Of a DNA stretch of 64,000 nucleotides, positions 1 through 9,665 are shown in pieces. Within the stretch, counting starts at the first letter, position 1. Every line of letters starts with the position of its first letter. The stretch is from Archivesica marissinica (taxonomy: Eukaryota > Mollusca > Bivalvia > Venerida > Vesicomyidae), in NCBI GenBank assembly GCA_014843695.1, contig CM026391.1:38191515-38255514 (forward strand), written 5' to 3'. The notes under the pieces were generated by a model. That model worked only from the letters and a program-made list of their open reading frames with translations. It did no database searches and was not told where the DNA came from. A program made the translations under genes and the position numbers.

Positions 1-3000
1 CTACATGTCATGTTTATACACCAGCACAATGTCAACATCTACATATCATGTTTATACACCAGCATATTGTCAACATCTACATGTCATGTTTATACACCAG
101 CACATTGTCAACATCTACATATAATGTTTATACACCAGCACAATGTCAACATCTACATATCATGTTTATACACCAGCATATTGTCAACAGCTACATATCA
201 TGTTTATACACCAGAATATTGTCAACATCTACATGTTATGTTTATACACCAGCACATTGTCAACATCTACATATAATGTTTATACACCAGCACAATGTCA
301 ACATCTACATATCATGTTTATACACCAGCACATTGTCAACATCTACATATCATGTTTATAGACCAGCACATTGTCAACATCTACATATCATGTTTATACA
401 CCAGCACAATGTCAACATCTACATATCATGTTTATACACCAGCATAATGTCAACATCTACATGTCATGTTTATACACCAGCACAATGTCAACATCTACAT
501 GTCATGTTTATACACCAGCACATTGTCAACATCTACATGTCATGTTTATACACCAGCACAATGTCAACATCTACATGTCATGTTTATACACCAGCACAAT
601 GTCAACATCTACATGTCATGTTTATACACCAGCACAATGTCAACATCTACATGTCATGTTTATACACCAGCACAATGTCAACATCTACATGTCATGTTTA
701 TACACCAGCACAATGTCAACATCTACATGTCATGTTTATACACCAGCACAATGTCAACATCTACATGTCATGTTTATACACCAGCACAATGTCAACATCT
801 ACATGTCATGTTTATACACCAGCACAATGTCAACATCTACATGTCATGTTTATACACCAGCACAATGTCAACATCTACATGTCATGTTTATACACCAGCA
901 CAATGTCAACATCTACATGTCATGTTTATACACCAGCACAATGTCAACATCTACATGTCATGTTTATACACCAGCACAATGTCAACATCTACATGTCATG
1001 TTTATACACCAGCACAATGTCAACATCTACATGTCATGTTTATACACCAGCACAATGTCAACATCTACATGTCATGTTTATACACCAGCACAATGTCAAC
1101 ATCTACATGTCATGTTTATACACCAGCACAATGTCAACATCTACATGTCATGTTTATACACCAGCACAATGTCAACATCTACATGTCATGTTTATACACC
1201 AGCACAATGTCAACATCTACATGTCATGTTTATACACCAGCACAATGTCAACATCTACATGTCATGTTTATACACCAGCACAATGTCAACATCTACATGT
1301 CATGTTTATACACCAGCACAATGTCAACATCTACATGTCATGTTTATACACCAGCACAATGTCAACATCTACATGTCATGTTTATACACCAGCACAATGT
1401 CAACATCTACATGTCATGTTTATACACCAGCACAATGTCAACATCTACATGTCATGTTTATACACCAGCACAATGTCAACATCTACATGTCATGTTTATA
1501 CACCAGCACAATGTCAACATCTACATGTCATGTTTATACACCAGCACAATGTCAACATCTACATGTCATGTTTATACACCAGCACAATGTCAACATCTAC
1601 ATGTCATGTTTATACACCAGCACAATGTCAACATCTACATATCATGTTTATACACCAGCACAATGTCAACATCTACATGTCATGTTTATACACCAGCACA
1701 TTGTCAACATCTACATGTCATGTTTATACACCAGCACAATGTCAACATCTACATGTCATGTTTATACACCAGCACAATGTCAACATCTACATGTCATGTT
1801 TATACACCAGCACAATGTCAACATCTACATATCATGTTTATACACCAGCACAATGTCAACATCTACATATCATGTTTATACACCAGCACATTGTCAACAT
1901 CTACATGTCATGTTTATACACCAGCACATTGTCAACATCTACATGTCATGTTTATACACCAGCACATGTCAACATCTACATGTCATGTTTATACACCAGC
2001 ACATTGTCAACATCTACATGTCATGTTTATACACCAGCACAATGTCAACATCTACATGTCATGTTTATACACCAGCACAATGTCAACATCTACATATCAT
2101 GTTTATACACCAGCACAATGTCAACATCTACATGTCATGTTTATACACCAGCACAATGTCAACATCTACATGTCATGTTTATACACCAGCACAATGTCAA
2201 CATCTACATGTCATGTTTATACACCAGCACAATGTCAACATCTACATGTCATGTTTATACACCAGCACAATGTCAACATCTACATGTCATGTTTATACAC
2301 CAGCACAATGTCAACATCTACATGTCATGTTTATACACCAGCACAATGTCAACATCTACATATCATGTTTATACACCAGCATATTGTCAACATCTACATG
2401 TCATGTTTATACACCAGCACATTGTCAACATCTACATATAATGTTTATACACCAGCACAATGTCAACATCTACATATCATGTTTATACACCAGCATATTG
2501 TCAACAGCTACATATCATGTTTATACACCAGAATATTGTCAACATCTACATGTTATGTTTATACACCAGCACATTGTCAACATCTACATGTCATGTTTAT
2601 ACACCAGCACAATGTCAACATCTACATGTCATGTTTATACACCAGCATAATGTCAACATCTACATATCATGTTTATACACCAGCACAATGTCAACATCTA
2701 CATGTCATGTTTATACACCAGCACAATGTCAACATCTACATGTCATGTTTATACACCAGCACAATGTCAACATCTACATGTCATGTTTATACACCAGCAC
2801 AATGTCAACATCTACATGTCATGTTTATACACCAGCACAATGTCAACATCTACATGTCATGTTTATACACCAGCACAATGTCAACATCTACATGTTATGT
2901 TTATACACCAGCACAATGTCAACATATACATGTCATGTTTATACACCAGCACAAAGTCAACAGCTACATGTCATGTTTATACACCAGCACAATGTCAACA

Positions 3001-3789
3001 TCTACATGTCATGTTTATACACCAGCACAATGTCAACATCTACATGTCATGTTTATACACCTGCACATTGTCAACATCTACATGTCATGTTTATACACCA
3101 GCACAATGTCAACATCTACATGTCATGTTTATACACCAGCACAATGTCAACATCTACATGTCATGTTTATACACCAGCACAAAGTCAACAGCTACATGTC
3201 ATGTTTATACACCAGCACAATGTCAACATCTACATATCATGTTTATACACCAGCACAATGTCAACATCTACATATCATGTTTATACACCAGCACAATGTC
3301 AACATCTACATGTCATGTTTATACACCAGCACAATGTCAACATCTACATATCATGTTTATACACCAGCACAATGTCAACATCTACATATCATGTTTATAC
3401 ACCAGCACATTGTCAACATCTACATATCATGTTTATACACCAGCACAATGTCAACATCTACATATTATGTTTATACACTAGCACAATGTCAACATCTACA
3501 TATCATGTTTATACACTAGCACATTGTCAACATCTACATATCATGTTTATACACCAGCACAATGTCAACATCTACATGTCATGTTTATACACCAGCACAA
3601 TGTCAACATCTACATATCATGTTTATACACCAGCACATTGTCAACATCTACATATCATGTTTATACACCAGCACATTGTCAACATCTACATGTCATGTTT
3701 ATACACCAGCACAATGTCAACATCTACATGTCATGTTTATACACCAGCACACTGTCAACATCTACATGTCATGTTTATACACCAGCATA
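1..3789. repeat. 38-bp minisatellite array A, about 100 copies
   Basis: The sequence repeats every 38 bases from the window edge to 3789; the unit contains CAACATCTACATGTCATG followed by TTTATACACCAGCACAATGT. The array is truncated at the left by the window. Common variants are CATATCATG for CATGTCATG and CACATTGT for CACAATGT. One unit near 1965 is 37 bp (CAGCACATGTCAAC). A run of rare variants near 181-240 recurs near 2498-2560, 2317 bp away, which is 61 units minus the short unit, so block duplication has occurred inside the array. The unit has no plus-strand stop codon and its length is not a multiple of 3, so all three plus frames stay open for hundreds of codons; these are not genes. 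No similarity to the other arrays was seen. Confidence 0.97.
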
Positions 3790-4201
3790 TTTTAAATTAT
3801 ATTCTTTCAAACAGAATAATTTCACACTTATAACTACCAGAACTTGTAAAGAAATGTATTATAAATGTCATCATACGCAGTAGTTGATTTTGACTCCAAG
3901 CATGTTTAATGGACCAGCATTCCCAGAATATATGCATCATGATTTCACGTTCAGAATTACAAATGTTACATATACCATTAGATGAGTTACTGAATAGTGC
4001 AGTTTTATTCTCTTTATTGACAATATTGTGCAGACATTTCCATTGAAATTGTTATGTTTGTCCACTTTCTTTCTTTCATTCTTAGTAAATTGGAGACCTA
4101 TAACCCGTCTCACGGTGTATACAGTTTATAACCTTGTTTTATGCTGTATAGAATAAAAACTACACTGAGTAAACTGACTAGCAAATACCAAACTGGATAG
4201 A
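3790..4201. other. Anonymous AT-rich sequence
   Basis: Between the first minisatellite and the MITE I see no repeat, no convincing ORF and no RNA gene. Confidence 0.6.
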
Positions 4202-4451
4202 TTAACTCTTTCAGTGCCGAATAAATTCAGAGCATGTGCAAGCAACATAGATCCAGATCAGCCGCGTCATAACGCCGCGTCTAATCAGGATCTGTGTTGT
4301 TTGCTATTCGGGTAGGTGCTTCAGCCCCACTGTCTGAAGAGCACTCAGCATACAATCTGATCAGACGGCGCGTTCTGTTCTGTCTGATCAGGTTCTCTGG
4401 GTTTTTTTTTGCAAAGTCGCTTTTGTGTGACATTGGTGGTGAAAGAGTTAA
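4202..4451. mobile_element. MITE-like element with 12-bp terminal inverted repeats
   Basis: TTAACTCTTTCA at 4202-4213 is exactly inverted at 4440-4451, defining a 250-bp element. Inside, AGATCC at 4249-4254 and GGATCT at 4288-4293 form an additional foldback around a GC-rich segment (CCGCG repeated), in contrast to the AT-rich flanks. It has no coding capacity. Size, terminal inverted repeats and GC-rich foldback core are typical of the non-autonomous elements common in bivalve genomes. I could not assign a superfamily or a target duplication with certainty. Confidence 0.65.
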
Positions 4452-4621
4452 AGGAATAAACATACAAGATTAATACTAGCGCACGCAGCGTCGTTGACGC
4501 TTGTCTAACGCTGACTAATCGTTCGTCGCGCGCCAGTTAGACACCACGTCAGCACATCCTCATTAAATTCCATTGTTTTCTGGTGCGTTACTCTATGACT
4601 GGTACACGTTCCTCGTGCCTT

Positions 4622-4654
4622 AAGGCATTTCTAACCTATTCTGATGACGAGATG
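4622..4654 (+). repeat. Left 33-bp inverted repeat of the transposon
   Basis: Exact reverse complement of 6879-6911. Similarity continues imperfectly inward (CATCGGAT against CACCGGAT) and outward. Confidence 0.85.
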
Positions 4655-4949
4655 AACATCGGATGACGATAAAATATTGGGGGGTTTCTCAAGTTTATTG
4701 TACAATATAAAATTAATGCATGGCTGTAGCAAGGGGTTATTTATTTTGTGAGGCGTACACTATAATGTGAACTGTACATTACTGTCCTTTGTAGTTGGCA
4801 TGACTGTGTAGGATTTCTATATGGACTGTTGCCCTTCTATTAATCTGAGTTAGCCATGCCAGTAAAATGAAAACCCCATACATCCAAGCCAACTTGTAAC
4901 GACAATAATTCAAAGAAAAGAAATCGGATATAGCCATACTATTTTATTT

Positions 4950-5661
4950 CTTAAAGAATCAGTTCCATTTGCTTGCGCCTACACACAACGAAACACATAT
5001 GGACACCGTTTGGGACAACATATTTCTGGGGTTTCTCCACACAGTACCAACACATCTATAACATTTGATATCTGCCATAGCATGCTCTATGCGCACTCTG
5101 TATTGTGTGATTTATCTATTTAGTTTACGACACTTTTGTCTTTCTCCTGGCTGCTTTCGAGGTATATGCGTTCATATCATAATCGCGATTAGGGTCGATT
5201 GTTGTCGCCTAAAATAAGCAAATCGTCTGGAAAATGTAAGTCTGGTCCAACCTGTTTCATCAAGCCGTATTGTTGGGCATCGTCAAGATGACCTAGATAT
5301 CCACTCTCGATGTGTCGATGCACATCAACCACCACATGTGAGTGCATGCAATGATAGTTACGGTGCCCCGACTAATACCGTTATTGTGGTTCCATTTCTT
5401 GTCGATACATTTGATGGGACGTTGGATCTATGACAACCACAACCATGTGCAGTTTGGCCCATGTACTCTCCATAGCCATTCAACCACTGTCGGCCAAACA
5501 ACAAAATGCCTTAACTTGTCATAAATCAGTGGGATAATATGTCTGACTTCAAGACTCACAGTGCCAACACTTACACCAAACATAGTGGCCAACACATGGT
5601 ATGTTGGATATGTTCTTGCCCAAATCATAAACAATAATGGTCTGTTCCTTGCTGACAGCAA
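4950..5661 (-). pseudogene. Transposase remnant, HTH plus DDE_Tnp_4 (Harbinger-like)
   Basis: The minus strand from 5661 to 5428 reads as an uninterrupted 77-codon piece with a helix-turn-helix-like stretch (LATMFGVSVGTVSLEV) and a region ending WPTVVEWLWR, the arrangement seen in HTH_Tnp_4 proteins. Continuing toward 4950 through frame changes and stops, I read VIDPTSHQ (first catalytic Asp context), then HCMHSHVVVD and LLILGDNN (second Asp context), then RVRIEHAMADIKCYR and VWRNPRN (third acidic residue and the family's C-terminal region). The order D, D, E and the spacing fit the DDE_Tnp_4 family. The gene is broken by at least two frame changes plus in-frame stops, so it is inactive. Its N-terminus runs into the 27-bp array and is not identified. 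Family assignment is from motif reading, not a search. Confidence 0.65.
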
Positions 5662-5669
5662 GACGGTAG

Positions 5670-6740
5670 TCTAAAGGATATATATATAATTTACTCATCC
5701 CCAATGACGATAACCAGCCCGCGCCAGTACAGGATGATAACCAGCCCGCGCCAGTACAGGATGATAACCAGCCGGCGCCAGTACATGATGATAACCAGCC
5801 CGCGCCAGTACAGGGTGATAACCAGCCCGCGCCAGTACAGGGTGATAACCAGCCCGCGCCAGTACAGGATGATAACCAGCCCGAGCCAGTACAGGGTGAT
5901 AACCAGCCGGCGCCAGTACAGGGTGATAACCAGCCCGCGCCAGTACAGGGTGATAACCAGCCCGCGCCAGTACAGGGTGATAACCAGCCCGCGCCAGTAC
6001 AGGGTGATAACCAGCCCGCGCCAGTACAGGGTGATAACCAGCCCGCGCCAGTACAGGGTGATAACCAGCCCCCGCCAGTACAGGGTGATAACCAGCCCAA
6101 GCCAGTACAGGATGATAACCAGCCCAAGCCAGTACAGGATGATAACAAGCCCGCGCCAGTACAGTATGATAACCAGCCCACGCCAGTACAGGATGATAAC
6201 CAGCCCGCGTCAGTACAGGATGATAACCAGCCTATGCCAGTACAGTATGATAACCAGCCTACGCCAGTACAGTATGATAACCAGCCCGCACCAGTACATG
6301 ATGATAACCAGCCCGCACCAGTACAGGATGATAACCAGCCCGCGCCAGAACAGGATGATAACCAGCCCGCGCCATTACAGGCTTATAACCAGCCCGCGCC
6401 AGTATAGGGTGATAACCAGCCCGCGCCAGTACAGTATGATAACTAGCCTGCGCCAGTACAGGATGATAGACAGCCAAGAGCAGACGGCCGTGCCCCACGG
6501 AGGGCGGGTAACCAGGTCGCCCGTGCTCCTTAAAGAGCGGCTGGTCGTCGTGCTACTGCAGCCGGAGATCGTCGCGACAACATCGCTGCGAATCTAAGTT
6601 CTGACGATGAGCAAGTCGAGCCCCAGCGTCGTCGGTGACGACTGGCCGATCTAATCCGCGAGAACAACGAATTGTACAATGATTTTATGAGAAACACATT
6701 ACACTACTACAAGATTATTGATTGGATTAGAATTGAATAA
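5670..6740 (+). pseudogene. Second ORF of the transposon, with 9-residue repeats, broken by stops
   Basis: In the frame of codons starting at 5670, an open stretch runs to a TAG at 6405-6407. It is followed in the same frame by TAG 6444, TAA 6531, TGA 6636 and a final TAA 6738-6740. The first part encodes about 28 repeats of a nine-residue unit close to DNQPAPVQG. The region after the array still looks protein-like: an Arg/Ala-rich segment, an acidic SSDDEQVEP stretch, then a helix-like LADLIRENNELYNDFMRN and an aromatic tail. I prefer this frame to the longer ORF at 5704-6597 because its composition is protein-like and stays so beyond the repeat. It could be the accessory protein of a Harbinger-like element; no Myb domain is visible, so the function is not established. 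Confidence 0.5.
5707..6465 (+). repeat. 27-bp tandem repeat, about 28 copies
   Basis: The unit contains GATAACCAGCCCGCGCCAGT followed by ACAGGGT or ACAGGAT. Because 27 is a multiple of 3, the reading frame is kept throughout, unlike most other arrays here. The array is far more GC-rich than its surroundings. Most variation is at single positions, with divergent units concentrated toward the right end. Confidence 0.95.
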
Positions 6741-6878
6741 CAAAAATGCGACACCTGCCTATTGGTTTATATTTTATTTGAAAGAAACCAGTGTTTATTG
6801 TGGCTATGCCTAAACGCTTATTAAATTTATATTTTGAGATAACCCCTACACAGGTGAGTGCGTCCTTAATCCGGTGTA

Positions 6879-6911
6879 CATCTCGTCATCAGAATAGGTT
6901 AGAAATGCCTT
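6879..6911 (-). repeat. Right 33-bp inverted repeat of the transposon
   Basis: Exact reverse complement of 4622-4654. Confidence 0.85.
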
Positions 6912-7022
6912 TAAGCATGCGTTACTGATGCGACAGATGTGTCCAGATCGGCTGAGAACGCTCGAAAATTGAACGATTATAACGTTCATAGAACGCTGGC
7001 CAGAACGTTGAGTGTGAAATGA

Positions 7023-7644
7023 CCCTTAACATCCTGTAAGTAAACGAACAAGATACACATGCATTGGAGATATGTCTACAATATTAAACTTCTCTTCGTG
7101 AAGCTTCGCTCATGCGGACAACATGTAGGGATGTATATAACATTATTTTTAAAGAATTCGTGATTGTTCGTGTTTTGTAGAATTAGGATTTAAACAATAC
7201 AATTATATCAATGAAAATATCAAACGCATTATAAGCTACTTAAAGTAATTATTTCTCTGCTAAGAATAAAATTTGGCATGACACATATTAGACGAGTCGT
7301 TATTTATGAAGATACTTTCATAAACTGGGTCCAAGTGTTATTTATCCGTCGTTGTTCTTGGTCTTAACAACCCCTCGCTTACATGAGGGAATACTCGATT
7401 CTGATATCAAATCCATTCAACCACCAATACACAATACATACCTCTTGTCGAATGTTCCAGCTAAGTTACATCATTATTTAGTTATGACAATTTGTTTATG
7501 TAATAGTTTAACACTAATGTAATGTTTTTAAATTTACATAAAACAATAATGATATATTGTAGAAATGTATCAACATTCGGATATTACTTTGGTGAAAATT
7601 AATCGTCTATTTCATACGATTCCTTTCATTCTTTTCAGTGTGAT
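7023..7644. other. Anonymous AT-rich sequence
   Basis: No ORF with family features, no repeat and no RNA gene was recognised. Confidence 0.55.
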
Positions 7645-7822
7645 ATTCAACCTGTGTTTGTATTGTGGAGGTGACGCAATCATAGGATTCAACCTGTGCT
7701 TGTATTGTGGAGGTGACGCAATCAGAGGATTCAACCTGTGTTTGTATTGTGGAGGTGACGCAATCATAGGTGTTCAGAGTTGTTCTATCCGTGATTCGAA
7801 AGCCGAAGTTGTCAAAATATAA
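7565..7822 (+). other. 85-codon ORF containing a 42-bp triplicate, unlikely to be a gene
   Basis: An ATG-initiated ORF spans three tandem 42-bp copies starting at 7645, 7687 and 7729, giving three repeats of FNLCLYCGGDAIIG. The N-terminal part is hydrophobic. No family is recognised and an opposite-strand ORF (7607-7918) covers the same repeats. I treat it as a small minisatellite that happens to be open. Coding status would need transcript data. Confidence 0.3.
7645..7770. repeat. 42-bp tandem repeat, 3 copies
   Basis: ATTCAACCTGTG begins at 7645, 7687 and 7729, with TATTGTGGAGGTGACGCAAT in each copy. The copies differ at only a few bases. Confidence 0.9.
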
Positions 7823-8649
7823 AGATAAAGGTCGTGCCACGACAGGAAGGTACATAGACATGGTGAGTAAACTACGATATATGTATATGTGACAATAGTG
7901 TAAATTACCTGGTTTCATGACATCGTGACACAGCCACGTGACACAGCCACTTATAGTTTCAACTAGTCTTTGGTACCTATTATTTGCTTATACTATTTGC
8001 ATAAACTAAATACGTACAATAACAACCTGATTTCCCGAACACGTTCCGTAATAAATATTAAATGAAGTATTTAAACTGTGTGCATATCATCTTGTATATG
8101 ACCAATAGCTTATTCTTACTACATAAAAAGTGCACACAATTATGACAATTGATAGATATGTGTAGCATCTTTGTAGAATGTATGCTAACATACGGTTTGC
8201 ATAATGTGAAGAAACCGTTATCGATTTAGCATATATAATTATGACGACACTAAGAAGTGACGCGTGGCGTGTCACAATGTTACCTTCTATGTTCCGAAGG
8301 AAAATACTTAGCAGGTGTACCATTACAATGTACCACGTTGTTACAAGCGCATTTCTAATTTCCACAAACAGCTTTCATTGCTTGTGGTTTGCACTAGCTC
8401 ATGTTTACATTGTAGTTATCTTTGTCTTGTTTATCTTAACGTTACCTTTGAGATTGACATTATATGTTGTCGATTGCTTATCTTTGTTTACATTTGGAAA
8501 CATTTATTATCCCGCCTGCTTGTTATATTAGCAGTTATTGCCTTCTTATAATATAACGTTGTATACTTTCTAGCTAATCTAAAGAGAACACATAGTTATG
8601 TTCGTCTTCTGGACAAATGCAATCCGAATGTATGTTCTTAGTTTATACA
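7823..8649. other. Anonymous AT-rich sequence
   Basis: Hydrophobic ORFs of up to 96 codons occur here (for example 8241-8531 plus). They overlap ORFs in other frames, have no recognisable domain and fit chance opening in T-rich DNA. Confidence 0.5.
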
Positions 8650-8850
8650 CATTTATTTTAGCTCGATTGCGAAACAAGTTCTTATAACTTATACTAATCA
8701 CTCTCGAGACCTCATTCCTGATGGAATCCATCGCCACGAGGGAGAGAGAAGAGGCAACGTGGAATTTAAATGCCTTGCCTAAGGACACAATCGTAACGGC
8801 TCCAGCGGGGCTCGAACTCCGGGCCTTTCGCACGTGTTATGTTATGTTCT
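8650..8850 (-). mobile_element. tRNA-derived SINE, minus strand
   Basis: Read on the minus strand, a pol III B-box-like sequence (GAGTTCGAGCC) lies at about 8809-8820. It is followed by a conserved body containing GTTACGATTGTGTCC, GGCAAGGCATTTAAATTCCA and ATGAGGTCTCGAGAGTGATT. The body from the TTACGATTGTG motif onward recurs at 32655-32810 on the plus strand and again at 51748-51903. A tRNA-like head and a dispersed body are what define a SINE. The A box is not clear and the exact ends are uncertain. Confidence 0.65.
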
Positions 8851-9515
8851 TAACACAGGAGGAGGTATAGCACAGCATGCCACACATTCTCAGGTTATAT
8901 TGATTCACATTTGCAAGAACTTTCATAGAATTTCATTTTGATATGCATTACATGCATATGAATATATCTACATATAGGACGTGAGCAGATAGAAACCCTT
9001 ACACCAAGATGTTTGAAGACCCTGTTATTGTTATCCTGAAATGTATGTAGTATATGTTCCCGCTTGTTTACACTCTAAGCGTGTTGATGCTGTTTACGTC
9101 ACCGTCTATTAAAGATGTTACTTTGATATAAAAATCAACTTTCATATAATCTAATAACAGCAGTGATATTACATATATTAGAAAGTTCGGATCCTACAAA
9201 GACGGACTGTATCCGAGTGGACAGATAGTCGTTTAGCCAAAGAAGTGCGACCAAACCTATGTGCAGTTTCCATTTTCATCAATGTTGAGATATACACATA
9301 CAGATAGATAGCGTAGTTGATATGGTTATATGCGAATAACAATGAACATATAGCGTACATTGACTCACTATGCAGACAGTTTCATTCTCTTTCGTGGCTC
9401 GTATCACCATTAGTTATCAAAATAGTATTGTTCTGTTACTATCCGTGTCGATCAGCCAACACTGATGTTTTTCCTCTTTGACCATACCTAATGGAATTTC
9501 TATATTCCTTAAAAT
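8851..9515. other. Anonymous AT-rich sequence
   Basis: No recognisable gene or repeat. Confidence 0.5.
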
Positions 9516-9665
9516 AACAATGTATTTAGAGTTCCCGTTTAACAATGTATTTAGAGTTCCCGTTTAACAATGTATTTAGAGTTCCCGTTTAACAATGTAT
9601 TTGGAGTTCCCGTTAAACAATGTATTTAGAGTTCCCGTTTAACAATGTATTTAGAGTTCCCGTTT
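9516..9665. repeat. 25-bp tandem repeat, 6 copies
   Basis: The unit AACAATGTATTTAGAGTTCC plus CGTTT is repeated six times without length change. Two single-base variants occur in the fourth copy. Confidence 0.95.

Larger units (their letters stand above)
4485..7022. mobile_element. Decayed PIF/Harbinger-like DNA transposon (ends approximate)
   Basis: A perfect 33-bp inverted repeat pair lies at 4622-4654 and 6879-6911 (left arm begins AAGGCATTTCTAACCTATTC). Weaker inverted similarity continues outward for roughly 130 bp on each side (for example GAACGATTA, minus strand on the left, plus strand on the right), so the true ends are probably near 4485 and 7022. Between the arms lie a broken DDE transposase on the minus strand and a broken second ORF on the plus strand, head to head. 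Two-gene organisation (transposase plus an accessory DNA-binding-type protein) is typical of PIF/Harbinger; ISL2EU-type elements are an alternative. The exact terminal bases and target duplication are not resolved. Confidence 0.6.

Noticed and set aside
466..3519. A 1017-codon ORF and its companions in the first array
   Set aside because: They are frames of a 38-bp tandem repeat lacking stops, open in all three plus frames at once, with no start context and no unique protein sequence.
1..3789. CRISPR-like array
   Set aside because: There are no unique spacers between repeats; the units are continuous tandem copies and the setting is eukaryotic.
5704..6597. 297-codon ORF over the 27-bp array (ITSPRQYRM repeats)
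   Set aside because: It is an alternative frame of the array. The frame starting at 5670 has more protein-like repeats and stays protein-like beyond the array.
8241..8531. 96-codon hydrophobic ORF
   Set aside because: T-rich chance opening, overlapping other ORFs, with no domain and no start or splice support.
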